From assembly GCF_017349295.1 (NCBI RefSeq), contig NZ_JAFMPK010000049.1:39633-103632 (forward strand): DNA of 64,000 nt, in the 5' to 3' direction. How positions within the stretch are numbered: position 1 is the stretch's first letter; every line of letters starts with the position of its first letter. The notes under the pieces were generated by a model that worked only from the letters and a program-made list of their open reading frames with translations, ran no database searches and had not been told where the DNA came from. This DNA is from Myceligenerans salitolerans. Lineage in GTDB: Bacteria; Actinomycetota; Actinomycetes; Actinomycetales; Cellulomonadaceae. Shown here one piece after another: positions 1-9,700 of this stretch. Made by a program: the position numbers and the translations under genes.

Positions 1-345
1 GTCCGCCAGCTGTACGGCACGGTCCTGTACACCGTGCTCGTGGCGCTCTTCGCGCTCGGGGTCGGCACGCTGATCCGGCACACGGCGGGAGCGATCTTCA
101 CGGTCGTGGCGATCTTCCTCGTGATCCCGATCGTCTTCGGCATCGCCACGTTCGCCGCGAGCCAGGTCTCGTGGGTCCTGGACGTGAACAAGTTCCTGCC
201 GAGCATCGCCGGCTCGGCGATCACCCCCGCGGCAGCCCAGACGCCCGAGGTCCTGGACCCGTGGGTCGGCGCCGGTGTCCTCGCGGCATACACCGCGGCC
301 GTGCTGATCGCCGGAGCGATCTCGCTCAAGACGCGCGACGCCTGA
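1..345 (+). CDS. ABC-2 type transporter permease, C-terminal part (5' end outside window)
   Basis: The reading frame is open from the first base, so the gene begins before the window; it ends at a TGA at 343-345. The visible 114 residues contain hydrophobic stretches separated by short loops, including a long segment rich in V, F, I and A, and finish with the short cytoplasmic tail SLKTRDA. This is the usual end of an ABC-2 family membrane permease, which works with a separate ATPase that would lie upstream. The substrate cannot be inferred. It is followed by a strong hairpin and converges on the RND gene, so it belongs to the genomic flank rather than to the biosynthetic cluster. Confidence 0.6.
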   Translation, partial: VRQLYGTVLYTVLVALFALGVGTLIRHTAGAIFTVVAIFLVIPIVFGIATFAASQVSWVLDVNKFLPSIAGSAITPAAAQTPEVLDPWVGAGVLAAYTAAVLIAGAISLKTRDA

Positions 346-363
346 GCGAACACCCTTCGGGGA

Positions 364-408
364 ACGACGGCGGCGTGGATCCGGGTCCCGGATCCACGCC
401 GCCGTCGT
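364..408. terminator. Bidirectional terminator-like hairpin
   Basis: A perfect inverted repeat, 364-384 pairing with 388-408 (21 bp stem, 3-nt loop), fills the 76-bp gap between two convergent genes. There is no long T tract, as is usual in high-GC actinomycetes. It probably ends transcription from both sides. Confidence 0.75.
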
Positions 409-421
409 CGTCCCACCGTCG

Positions 422-3400
422 CTACCGCGCCCCGGAGGTCGCCGGCTCGGCGGCAGCCGCCCGGCGGGCCTCGATCTCCGCCCTCGCGGCGTTGCGGCGG
501 CGCCGCGCGTCGCGCTTGTCGGCCCGCCGGAGCTTGCCGCGCTCGATGAGCGAGTAGAGCACCGGCACGATGAGCAGCGTGAGCAGCGTCGAGGAGACGA
601 GCCCGCCGATCACCACGAGAGCCAGCGGCTGCGCGATGAACGCTCCGCCGCCCGTGAGCCCCAGCGCCATCGGCGTCAAGGCGAACACCGTGGCGAGCGC
701 CGTCATGACGATCGGCCGCAGGCGCTGACGGGCGCCCTCGCGCACGGCCTCGTCGAGGCCCATGCCCCGCTGCCGGTACTGGTTGATCAGGTCGATGAGC
801 ACGATCGCGTTCGAGACGACGATCCCGACGAGCATCAGCACGCCGATCAGCGCCGGCACTCCCAGCGGCGTGTTGCTGAGCAGCAACGCACCCAGGGCAC
901 CCGTCGCCGCGAACGGCACCGACACCAGCAGGATCAGCGGCTGGACGAGCGACCCGAACGTCGCGACCATCACCACGTAGACGATGAAGATGGCCGCGAT
1001 CAGCGCCAGTCCGAGATCGTTGAACGCGTCGGCCTGCTCGGTCGCGACACCGCCCACCTCGACGCTCGCACCCGCCGGCAGGTCCAGGTCGGCGATGCGC
1101 TCGTTGAGCGCGGTGGTCAGCACGTTGAGGTCCTGCCCCGCGGGCGTGACCGCCACGGTGGCCGTCCGCTCGCCGTCGGTACGGGTGAGGGTGGTCGGAA
1201 CGTCCTCCACCACCACCTCCGCCAGATCGGTGAGCTCCACCGCGCCGGTCGCCGTGGGGATCTCCAGGTTCTCGAGCTCGGCGCGCGTGGCAGGCGCCTC
1301 GCCGGTGGACACGATCACGTCGAGGGTGCGCTCGTCGATGTCCACGCTGCCGAGCTCCTGCTCCGGCGTCATCGCGGCGGACACGATGCCGGACACCGCC
1401 GACTCGCTCAGGCCGGCCTCCGCCGCCTTCTCGCGGTCCACCTCCACCTGCACGATCTGCTGCGGGGCGGCCAGGTTGTTCGACACCTCGGCTGCGTCCT
1501 CGACGCCCGTGACGGCGTCCTCCACCTCGGCGGCCGCCTCGGCGAGCGTCTCCGAGTCGAGCGCGCTCACGACGAGGTCCACGGTGGAGCCACCGAAGCC
1601 GCTGTCCTGGGTGGCGACCGAGACCTCGGAGGTCACGCCCGTCGCGAGCGGCTCGACGGCGTCCCGTACCTCGTCCGCGACGGCCGTGCCGTCCGCCTCC
1701 TCGTCCAGCGTGATGGAGTAGGACGCCGAGTCACCGCCGCCGCCCATGAAGGCGGCCTGCTCGGCGCCGCCGGAGCCCACGGTGGTCTGCACGGTCTCGA
1801 CGCCGTCGACCCCGGCCAGCACGTCCTCGGTCTCCCGCGCCGCGTCGTCCTGCGCGTCGAACGACGTGCCCGGCCGGAAGTCCTGCGTGACGGTGAGGGT
1901 GTTCTGCCCGCTGTCGCCGATGAAGTTGACCTGCAGCCGCGGCACCATGGCGAGCGTCCCGCCGAGCACCGCCACGGCGAGGAACAGGCTCACGACCGGG
2001 CGTCGGAGCGCCGCCCCCAGCGTGGGCACGTAGGCCCGCTGCCACAGGCCGCGGCGCTCCTTGGCCTCGGCCGCCTCACGCTCGGCGTTGCGCGCCGCCT
2101 CACGCTCCTCGTCCGTCGTGCCCGCCACCTGGGGCGCCTTGACGAACCAGTACGCCAGTACCGGCACGATGGTGAGCGCGACGATCAAGGAGGCGCCCAT
2201 CGCGATCGCCACGGTCAGGGCGAACGGCCGGAACAGCTCCCCGGTCATGCCACCCACCAGAGCGATCGGCGCGAACACGGCCACGGTGCAGATCGTCGAC
2301 GCGGCGATGGCACCGCCCACCTCGCGAACCGCTCCGAAGATCGCCGGCAGCTTCTCCTCGCCGTACGACAGATGCCGCTTGATGTTCTCGATGACCACGA
2401 TCGCGTCGTCGACCACCCGCCCGATGGAGATCGTCAACGCGCCGAGGGTGAGGATGTTGAGCGTGTAGCCGGTGATGTTCATGATGATGAACGTCGCCGC
2501 GAGGGAGAGCGGGATCGAGATCGCCGACACCAGGGTGGACCGCAACGACGCGAGGAACACGAGGATCACGAGCACGGCGAAGAGCAGACCGAGCCCGCCC
2601 TCCGTGGACAGCCCCTCGATCGACTCCTCGATGAACGGTGCCTGGTCGAACACGACACCGACCGTGACGTCGCGTGCCTCCAGGGTGCCGGAGAGGTCGT
2701 CGAGCGCACTCTGCACGGCGTGCGAGACCTCGACCGTGTTGCCGTCCGGCGTCTTGGTGATCGCGATGCCGAGCGACGGTTCGCCGTCGAGACGCGAGGC
2801 GGAGGTGACGGGAACGGGCTCTCGCTTCACCGTCGCCACGTCGCCGAGGGCGACGGGCTCGGGCGGTGCCGTCTGCGCCGGCAGTCCCGTGCCCGACGAC
2901 GGATCCTGGGTGACGGTGCCACCGGGAGTGGCGCCCGCTCCCGTGTCGGCGCTCCCAGCCCCGGTGCCGGCGGCACCGGCGCCCGCGGCACCCGCGTCGG
3001 TACCGGCACCCGTTCCGGCACCGGTCCCGGCTCCGGCTCCGGCTTCGCCCTGGCCGGCCCCGGCGGCGGGGATGAGCGGAAGCTGCCGCAGCTCCTTGAT
3101 GTCGTCCAGGCTCGTGCCCAGCTCGACCGACCATGTCCGGTTCCCCTCGGTGAGGGTGCCACCCGGCATGACGACGCCGTTGTCCTGCAGGAGCGTGGAG
3201 AGCTGGTCCGCGGTGAGGCCGGCCTCCGCGAGGTCGTCGTCGTCCGGTGTGATGACGATCCGGTCCTCGCGGACACCGCTGACCTCGACGCCGCGGACGT
3301 CGTCGAGCTTCTCCAGCTCGGGGACGATCGCGGTCTCCACCGTGTCGGCGAGCGCGTCGTCCGACTCGTCACCGGCGACGGCGAGCTGGACCACCGGAAG

Positions 3401-3805
3401 ATCGTCGAAGGAACCGGCGATGACCTGCGGATCGACGTCCTCGGGCAGCGCCTGCCCGAGCCTGGTGATCGAGGCCTCGAGGCGCTGCGTGACGCGCTCG
3501 ATGTCGGTGCCGTAGGTGAACTCGACGGTGGTCATCGACAGGCCTGTGGAGATGTCGGAGGTCACCGACTCGACCCCGTCGATCGTCTGCACGGCCGACT
3601 CGACCGGTTCGGTGACGCGCTCCTCGATGACGGACGGGGACGATCCGGGGTACGGCGCGACCACGATTCCCATGGGCAGCTGGAGCGACGGGATCAGTTC
3701 TTGTTTGAGCTGGCCCATGCTCAGCACGCCCATGACGGCTACCGCGACCGTCGTCAGGGCGACGACGGCGCGATGCGCCAAGGACAGGCGGGCAAGACGG
3801 AACAC
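422..3805 (-). CDS. RND-family efflux transporter (AcrB/MMPL-type)
   Basis: Inner-membrane proton-driven RND exporter of about 1127 residues, the full length of the HAE/AcrB family. The N-terminal transmembrane helix precedes a periplasmic-type porter region starting PYPGSSPSVIEERVTEPVE, and the central helix block contains DDAIVVIENI, the typical RND motif; a second half repeats the plan (VVSNAIVLIDLINQYR). The start chosen is the GTG at 3805, which has GGAGG five bases upstream; a GTG at 3817 is in frame but lacks a ribosome site. Residues 247-306 are a Gly/Ala/Thr-rich low-complexity insertion in the porter domain. It is divergent from the 4119 gene across a region with several palindromes. 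It lies outside the probable cluster edge. Confidence 0.85.
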   Translation of the reverse strand: MFRLARLSLAHRAVVALTTVAVAVMGVLSMGQLKQELIPSLQLPMGIVVAPYPGSSPSVIEERVTEPVESAVQTIDGVESVTSDISTGLSMTTVEFTYGTDIERVTQRLEASITRLGQALPEDVDPQVIAGSFDDLPVVQLAVAGDESDDALADTVETAIVPELEKLDDVRGVEVSGVREDRIVITPDDDDLAEAGLTADQLSTLLQDNGVVMPGGTLTEGNRTWSVELGTSLDDIKELRQLPLIPAAGAGQGEAGAGAGTGAGTGAGTDAGAAGAGAAGTGAGSADTGAGATPGGTVTQDPSSGTGLPAQTAPPEPVALGDVATVKREPVPVTSASRLDGEPSLGIAITKTPDGNTVEVSHAVQSALDDLSGTLEARDVTVGVVFDQAPFIEESIEGLSTEGGLGLLFAVLVILVFLASLRSTLVSAISIPLSLAATFIIMNITGYTLNILTLGALTISIGRVVDDAIVVIENIKRHLSYGEEKLPAIFGAVREVGGAIAASTICTVAVFAPIALVGGMTGELFRPFALTVAIAMGASLIVALTIVPVLAYWFVKAPQVAGTTDEEREAARNAEREAAEAKERRGLWQRAYVPTLGAALRRPVVSLFLAVAVLGGTLAMVPRLQVNFIGDSGQNTLTVTQDFRPGTSFDAQDDAARETEDVLAGVDGVETVQTTVGSGGAEQAAFMGGGGDSASYSITLDEEADGTAVADEVRDAVEPLATGVTSEVSVATQDSGFGGSTVDLVVSALDSETLAEAAAEVEDAVTGVEDAAEVSNNLAAPQQIVQVEVDREKAAEAGLSESAVSGIVSAAMTPEQELGSVDIDERTLDVIVSTGEAPATRAELENLEIPTATGAVELTDLAEVVVEDVPTTLTRTDGERTATVAVTPAGQDLNVLTTALNERIADLDLPAGASVEVGGVATEQADAFNDLGLALIAAIFIVYVVMVATFGSLVQPLILLVSVPFAATGALGALLLSNTPLGVPALIGVLMLVGIVVSNAIVLIDLINQYRQRGMGLDEAVREGARQRLRPIVMTALATVFALTPMALGLTGGGAFIAQPLALVVIGGLVSSTLLTLLIVPVLYSLIERGKLRRADKRDARRRRNAARAEIEARRAAAAEPATSGAR

Positions 3806-4118
3806 GATTGCCTCCACGAACGGGCGGGACTTCTGGGGACAGCCTCACGACTCCGTCGTCGTGGTGCATCCGGTCCAACGAGAGTCACGCCGACCGGAGT
3901 TCCCACTCTACGAGGTGATTTTGCAGTCGCTGCAACTTTGTGCCGCGGCTCTGGTACCGGTGCCGCTCACCTCCCCACAACCGCACCCACGCGGCTCGGC
4001 GCCACGCGACTCATTGCAGAACCATGTTTGCAAAGAGATGCTTGCAAAGCTCCGTTTGCATCTGTACGGTGGTGCCAACGGCACGGATCAGCCCGGCCCC
4101 GATCCCAGGGAGATCACC
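3806..4118. promoter_or_regulatory. Divergent control region with TTGCA palindromes and a sigma-70-like promoter
   Basis: This 313-bp gap lies between the RND gene and the small ORF at 4119. It holds a perfect 15-bp palindrome, TTGCAGTCGCTGCAA, at 3921-3935, and a cluster of TTGCA elements at 4014-4019 (TTGCAG), 4027-4034 (TTTGCAAA), 4042-4047 (TTGCAA) and 4055-4061 (TTTGCAT). TTGCAA at 4042-4047 and TACGGT at 4065-4070 are 17 bp apart and form a plausible -35/-10 pair for the rightward gene, so the repeats overlap a promoter. They resemble operators for a TetR-, MarR- or ArsR-type repressor. The ArsR-type gene at 4566 is the nearest candidate, which is inference. Confidence 0.5.
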
Positions 4119-4361
4119 ATGAGCACGCTCGACGCCACCTTCACCGCCACGTTCACCCGCCCCGCACGCCACGGCCAGGACGCCCGCGCCCTCGCCACCG
4201 CGCCGTCGGGTGCCCGCGAGGGCGAGCGGGAGCACCGTGCGAGCCGCGGCGAACGGCGCCGGCAGGACAGCGCCCGGCACGCGCGCGACATCCGCCGCAA
4301 GGACCAGCTCGAGCGCGCTCGCGACAACGCGGCTGCCCGCCACCCGCTGTCCCTGCGGTGA
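4119..4361 (+). CDS. Small basic hypothetical protein (80 aa)
   Basis: The ATG at 4119 is preceded by AGGGAGATCACC, a good ribosome site, and lies 49 bp after a plausible promoter. The product is 80 residues, very rich in Arg, Ala, Glu and Asp, with a charged central part (GEREHRASRGERRRQD) and no membrane segment or Cys. I do not recognise a family. Its composition suggests a helical or disordered protein of the kind often found next to regulators. Translation is supported by the ribosome site and promoter rather than by homology, so it could be dispensable or non-coding. Confidence 0.45.
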   Translation: MSTLDATFTATFTRPARHGQDARALATAPSGAREGEREHRASRGERRRQDSARHARDIRRKDQLERARDNAAARHPLSLR

Positions 4362-4565
4362 ACCCCTCCACCCGTACCGCGCCTCACGCGAGCCGTGCGG
4401 CAGGGCAGCACGGTCGTGCCGCCGTCGTGGCGCGGTCGTGGCGGCCTCGTGCCGCCGTCGTGGCGGCGCGCGGTGGCAGCGTGGCGCGGTCGCGGCGGCG
4501 AGGTCGACTGACGACGGGTCCGCGGATGCACGGCGCAGCGGCACGCAGGAAGTAACGTCAGGTCC
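4362..4565. repeat. GC-rich degenerate direct repeats between genes
   Basis: This 204-bp stretch has no supported gene. From about 4405 to 4500 it consists of imperfect repeats of units such as GTCGTGGCG and GTGCCGCC, giving a low-complexity GC-rich spacer before the regulator at 4566. No clear stem with a loop was found. Confidence 0.4.
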
Positions 4566-5207
4566 ATGACCGGAGCGAACGAGCAGAGCGCCCCCACCGA
4601 CGTGCCCGACCCTTCCGGGCCTCCCGCACAGCTCGGTCCCGCCGCGCTCCGCGCGCTCTCCCATCCGCTGCGCCTGAGGATCCTGGACCTGCTCTCCACC
4701 CGGGGAGCGCTCACGGCGAGCAAGCTCGGTGAGATCGTCGGGGAGTCGAGCGGATCGACCAGCTATCACCTCCGTCAGCTCGAGAAGCACGGTCTCGTAC
4801 GCGAGGTGGAGGGCAAGGGCACCGCCAGGGAGCGCTGGTGGGAACGCACTCCGGGCGGTTTCACGATCTCCATGTCGGACCAGGAGTCCCCGGCGGTCCG
4901 CGCCACCGCCGAGGCCGTCAACCTGGAGTTCATGCGGCTGAGGAGCGAACGGACACTGGCCTTCATCAGCCGCGCCAACGACGCCGACGACGTGGTGACC
5001 GCCACCTGGCTGCCGTCGACCACCTTCGTGACCGCTCACCTGTGGGCCACGCCGGAACAGATGGCCGGCGTCGTCGCGGCCTGGAACAGGTTCACGACGG
5101 AGCACATCGACCCGCTGCGGGGCCAGGAGGGCGAGCCCGGCGCCGTTCCCGTCGAGATCCACTTCGACGCCTTCCCCGTCATCGACCGGCACGGCGACCC
5201 TCTCTGA
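4566..5207 (+). CDS. ArsR-family winged helix-turn-helix regulator
   Basis: Predicted transcription regulator of 213 residues. Residues about 28-100 form the ArsR/HTH_20 winged helix: ALRALSHPLRLRILDLL, then a recognition helix region with SSGSTSYHLRQLEKHGLV and a wing carrying EGKGTARERWWE. The C-terminal half is an effector or dimerisation region of the kind seen in HTH_20 proteins and has no metal-binding Cys pair, so metal sensing is unlikely. The start is the ATG at 4566. It may control the neighbouring RND pump or small ORF, whose shared control region carries TTGCA palindromes. This link is inference from position only. Confidence 0.8.
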   Translation: MTGANEQSAPTDVPDPSGPPAQLGPAALRALSHPLRLRILDLLSTRGALTASKLGEIVGESSGSTSYHLRQLEKHGLVREVEGKGTARERWWERTPGGFTISMSDQESPAVRATAEAVNLEFMRLRSERTLAFISRANDADDVVTATWLPSTTFVTAHLWATPEQMAGVVAAWNRFTTEHIDPLRGQEGEPGAVPVEIHFDAFPVIDRHGDPL

Positions 5208-5261
5208 CGCCCCGCCGCGGAAGGCCGTCGGAACGGCTCCGGGCAGACCGCTCCTCTTCTC

Positions 5262-5291
5262 TCTGCCCTCGGCAGATCTGCCGCAGGCCGA
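5262..5291. promoter_or_regulatory. Two adjacent PopR-type operators upstream of clpP
   Basis: The sequence at 5262-5276 is TCTGCC-CTC-GGCAGA, a perfect palindrome. It abuts 5277-5291, TCTGCC-GCA-GGCCGA, which has one mismatch. The form TCTGCC-N3-GGCAGA in two copies is the site I recall for PopR, the activator of clpP3clpP4 in Streptomyces lividans. The pair ends 43 bp before the clpP ATG. A PopR/ClgR-like gene lies just beyond clpP. Confidence 0.65.
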
Positions 5292-5334
5292 AGAGGCTTC
5301 CCGCCGCCCGGCCGCGTCGGACACCGTGACGGGT

Positions 5335-5937
5335 ATGAGCGACAACCAGACCATTCCACTCGACGACCATCTCGCCGCCCGCCTGTTGCACCAGCGGATC
5401 GTGGTGATCGGACACGAGATCGACGATGCCCTGGCGAACCGCGTGACCGCGCAGCTCCTGCTGCTGTCGGCCGAGGACCAGGACGCCGACATCGCGCTCT
5501 ACATCAACTCACCCGGTGGCTCCGTCACCGCCGGCATGGGTGTGTACGACACGATGCAACTCCTTCCGAACGACATCGCCACCGTGGCGCTCGGTTTCGC
5601 CGGCTCGATGGCGCAGGTGCTCCTCACCTCCGGCAGCGCGGGCAAGCGGTACGCGCTCCCGCACACGCGGATCATGATGCACCAGCCGCTCGGGGGGATC
5701 GGCGGAACCGTGTCCGACGTCATGACGCAGGCCGAGAACCTCAAGCACACCAAACAGGTCGTGACCCAGATCCTCGCCGATCACACGGGCCAGTCACCCG
5801 AGACGATCGCCGCCGACTCCGACCGGGACCGCTGGTTCACCGCCGAACAGGCACGGGCCTACGGGATCGTGGACAAGGTCGTGGACCACGTCGGCGACGT
5901 CCGCCCGACGGGCCACGGCCGACGAGCAGGGCTCTGA
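5335..5937 (+). CDS. clpP: ATP-dependent Clp protease proteolytic subunit (ClpP3-like)
   Basis: Serine peptidase subunit of the Clp protease, 200 residues, as expected for ClpP. The catalytic triad is visible: Ser91 in GFAGSMAQ, His116 in RIMMHQP and Asp165 in DRDRWFTA. It needs a Clp ATPase partner, and none is in the window. It is a single clpP gene rather than the usual actinobacterial tandem pair. The ATG at 5335 is preferred; a GTG at 5326 is also in frame, and neither has a clear ribosome site. Upstream operators match PopR sites and a PopR/ClgR-like gene follows, which points to the accessory ClpP3/ClpP4-type system. A role in the enediyne pathway is not indicated. Confidence 0.9.
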   Translation: MSDNQTIPLDDHLAARLLHQRIVVIGHEIDDALANRVTAQLLLLSAEDQDADIALYINSPGGSVTAGMGVYDTMQLLPNDIATVALGFAGSMAQVLLTSGSAGKRYALPHTRIMMHQPLGGIGGTVSDVMTQAENLKHTKQVVTQILADHTGQSPETIAADSDRDRWFTAEQARAYGIVDKVVDHVGDVRPTGHGRRAGL

Positions 5938-6049
5938 CCCGGCACTCCGGTCGACGGGAGAGCACTCCGCGGGCACCGGCCACCCCGCACGGCGCCGAAC
6001 CCGCCGTGCGGTCGGCGTGTTCGCCCGCCGGCCGCCCGGAGAGCACAGC

Positions 6050-6093
6050 GTCCGTGAGCGGCCTCGGCCACGTCCGTGAGCGGTCTCGGCCAT
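6050..6093. repeat. 22-bp tandem direct repeat
   Basis: Two adjacent 22-bp copies, 6050-6071 and 6072-6093, both start GTCCGTGAGCGG and differ at two positions. They lie in the 236-bp convergent gap between clpP and the PopR/ClgR-like gene. Function unknown. Confidence 0.6.
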
Positions 6094-6173
6094 CGGACCC
6101 GTCCGGTGGCCGAGAGCGCTCGACGGGTCCCCGAGGAGAAGGCGGCCGTCGCGAGGCTGTTCCCCCGCACCGG

Positions 6174-6647
6174 CTACGCGGCGAGCAGTACGGCGTCCGA
6201 CGCCGAGCCGGTACCGCGGGCCGTGCGGCGGCCCGGGAGACGGGAGAGGCCCTCGGTCCCGTCTCGCTCGGGGACGGCGAACCCGGCCCGGCCACGCCTC
6301 GCCCCGGAGGACAGCACACGGAGGCGATCCTCCCGCTCATTCCGAGCCGTCGCGAGGGCGAGGTCCGCCCATGCCCGCTCGACGAGGTCGGCCAGCCTCA
6401 TCCCGAGCGCCGCGCACACCGCGGCCAGCACCTCGGACGACGCCTCCTTGCGCCCACGCTCCACCTCCGACAGGTAGGCGGTCGAGACCCTGGCCTCGTC
6501 GGCGACGTCGGACAGCGTACGGCGCTGCGCCGTCCGCGCACGCCGCAAGATCCTGCCCACGAGGTCCCGGAGAAGCGGTTCCGGTGCCATACCGAACCCG
6601 GCCGGTTCACCCGGCCGAGTGATCTGTCGCGCTGGCTGTGTCGTCAC
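6174..6647 (-). CDS. XRE-family regulator of the ClgR/PopR type
   Basis: DNA-binding protein of 157 residues. The helix-turn-helix at about residues 38-92 has the ClgR/PopR signature (VSTAYLSEVERGRKEASSEV), known from activators of clp genes whose own level is controlled by Clp proteolysis. The C-terminal 60 residues are Arg/Gly/Ala-rich, end in VLLAA, and may act as a degradation tail. In known PopR/ClgR proteins a C-terminal Ala pair matters for ClpP turnover; the AA end here fits that. The start is taken as GTG 6647; ATG 6590 is an alternative. It converges with clpP, whose promoter carries two PopR-type palindromes. Confidence 0.8.
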   Translation of the reverse strand: MTTQPARQITRPGEPAGFGMAPEPLLRDLVGRILRRARTAQRRTLSDVADEARVSTAYLSEVERGRKEASSEVLAAVCAALGMRLADLVERAWADLALATARNEREDRLRVLSSGARRGRAGFAVPERDGTEGLSRLPGRRTARGTGSASDAVLLAA

Positions 6648-6787
6648 GATGCCCTACCGCCCTCCCGTCGACTGCCACCACGGTAGCCCGGGACACTGAC
6701 ACGCAACCAGGACCTGCCTCCACGGACGGAGGCCATACGCCACAGGCGTAATCCTCCGCCACCGCCCCGGGCCGGCCGGCCACCACC

Positions 6788-9700
6788 TCACGCCGTGTGC
6801 GCGACGAAGTACCGGTCCAGGTCGTCCAGCAGCTCGGCGTCCTCACCCGTGGCCGGTACGCGCATGTCCCGGCGCGTCTGCTTCGCCTGCCGCCAGCACT
6901 CCTCCGCCGTGACCCGGTCGTCCAGGAGGATGGCGGCTCGCGCGAGCGTCTCGCAGGCACTCGCCACCATGGGCCAGTCCCCCAACTCGGTCGCCGCCGC
7001 CCGCGCGGCCGCGGAGTCCGCCCGGGCCTCGTCCGTCCGGCCGCGGGCGAGCGACAGCCTGGCCCGTTCGAGCCGGACCCGCACCTCTCCCTCGATCCAT
7101 CCCACGCTGATGTTCCATCTCAGCCATCGCTCCAGCCGGGCCGATGCCCGCAGGTACTCACCGCGCTGCCGCTCCACCGTCGCCTGGCCGAGCTCACACA
7201 CCTGCTGCTGCGCGGGGGTGTTCTGCCTGACCGCCAGGTGCAGCGCCTCCTGGAACAGGGATTCCGCCTCGTCCGTACGGTTGGACCGCAGCGCCAGCTG
7301 GCCCAGCTCGCACAGCAGGTGGCTGACCTTCGGCCAGAGCCCGAGATGGGTGGCCACGGCCATGGACCGGCGGTGCAGCTGCTCGGCGTCGTCCAGGTCG
7401 CCCGCGATCGTGCTCAGCGCGGCGAGACAGTCGGACGCGTGGATGACCCCCCACTGGTCGCCCAGGTCCAGGAACCCGGCGACGCTGCGCTCGGCGTCGT
7501 CGCGCGCCGTGTCGAAGGCGCCTCGGCGCAGGCGCTCCAGAGCTCTCGTGCTCAGCACCGCCGCCTCCCCCCACCGGTAGTCCAGCCGTCGGCACGTCGC
7601 CAGGGTCTGCTCGACCAGGTCCACGGTGCTCTCCCCCGCGGGCAGCACGACGGCGAGCAGCCCGCGGGCACGGAGCAGCCCCAACCCCGACCGGCTCTCG
7701 GGCCAGTGATCGAGGCGCAGCGCGTCGACGTCGCAGGGGATCCCGCGCAGTCTCCTCATCGCCGCCTCCCACGTCGCGGCCTCAAGAGCGAGCGACGGTT
7801 CGCCGTCACCCTCGCCACCGACCGCCAGGTCCAGCGCACGCCGCAGCCAGTCGGACCCTTCGTCGAGACGTCCGCGCTGCACCCAGTACCAGGCCATGCC
7901 CACGGCGATCCGGAGTCCCAGCAGCGGCTCACCAGCGGTCACGGCCCATTCGAGACTCTGCCGGATGTTGGCGGCGTCCAGATCCAGCCGCCGGAAGGCG
8001 TCCTCCTGCCCCGCGCCGCGCAACTGCTCGTCGATCCGCCGGACCTGCTGGGCGTAGAACCGCGCCAGGGAGTGCCGCGTGTCGGCGAGCTCCCGCGCGG
8101 TGAGCTTCTCGCGGCAGAACTGCCGCACCGGTTCCAGAACCGCGTAGCGACGCTGCGGGCCTGACACGGAGACGGCCACCAAGGACCGCGTCACCAGGCG
8201 GGAGATCACGTTGACGACCTCGTCACCGGCGGGGTCGAGGGCCCGGCAGCACGCCAGGCCGGCGGCCGCCTCCCAGCTCCCGGCCTGCGTCGCGAGCCGC
8301 GCCAGGACCTCCCGTTCCCGCTCGGTCAGCATCCGCCAGCTCCACTCGACCGCGGCCCACATGCTGCGCTGCCGCACGGGCAGGTGGCTCAGCTCGATGT
8401 CGAGCAGCCACATCTCGTCGTCGAGCCAGCGGACCATCTCCTCGGCGGCGACCGTCCGCAGCCGGGGAGCGACGAGCTCGATCGCCAGCGGGATCCCGTT
8501 GAGCCGTCGGCAGATCTCCAGGAGCGCCTCCGGGCTGGCGGCGTGGGGGTCGAAGGTGGGATCGCCGTCCTGCGCCCGGTCCACGAGCAGCCGGACGGCC
8601 GGCCATGCCAGCAGGTCGCTCTCCACCGCGTCGGGCATGGCAAGGGGAAGCACCGGGTGGACCAGCTCCCCGGGCACACCGAGCGGCTCCCGGCTGGTCG
8701 CGAGGATCCGGACCTCCGGGGTCTGCTCGGCAAGCACCCTCGCGAGCTCCGCGCACGCGTCCCGCACCTGTTCGCAGTTGTCCAGGATGAGGAGCACGCG
8801 GGAGTCGAACAGCGCACCCGCGAGCCAGTCGAGCGGCGGTGCACCACGCTGCGGCTCGCCCAGCCCGAGGATGCCCGCCACGTGAGCGACGATCCGCCGC
8901 ACCGCGCTGCCGTCCGAGGCGTCGATGTGGGAGAGGTCCGCCAGCCACACGCCGTCCGGGTGGTCACGGACCGTCGTCCTGGACGCTTCCACCGCCAGCC
9001 GGGTCTTTCCCACACCCCCGGGACCGGTCAGCGTCACCAGCCTTCTGGTCCGCATCGCGGCGCGCACCCGGGGCGTCTCCGCATCGCGGCCCACCAGGGC
9101 GGTCATGTGCCGGGGCAGGTTCGACCGCGCGGGCAGCCGCAGCGCTGACCCACGTGGCGACCGGCTCACACCGACGTCGGCTTCCTGACGCAGGATCGCC
9201 TCGTGCATCCGGGACATCTCGGCACCCGGCTCGAGACCCAGCTCGTCGCGCAGCCTCCGCGCCTGGTTCCGGAACAACTCCAGCGCCTCGGACTGCCGGC
9301 CACAGGCATGGAGCGCGCCCATCAGCGCAACAGTGATCCGCTCCCGCTCCGGATACTGGCTCACCAGCACGGGAGCCTCGGCAACCACTCGCTCGGCCGC
9401 GCCGGCCCCCAGCCAGGCGTCCAGCAGCTCCTCCGTGGCCTGGAGCCGCTGCGATTCCAGACGCAGGATCAGCGCGTCGTACCCGTTTCCCGCCCAGCGG
9501 TACCGGTGTTCGTAGGACCCGTCCCACAGCGCGAGCACGCCCTGGAGGGCACGCGCTCGCGCAGCGGCGTCGTCCTGGCCGTAGGCGTCTTCCATGAGCC
9601 GGTCGAAACGGTCCAGGTCGACGGTCCCCGGTTCGGCGTCCAGGACATATCCGCCGTGGTCACCGACGACGAGCTCCCCCGCCCCGGGTTCGGCCTCCGA

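Noticed and set aside
2372..4555. Long rightward frame (727 codons) opposite the RND gene
   Set aside because: Shadow frame of the RND gene; only its in-frame neighbour at 4119-4361 has a ribosome site and promoter.
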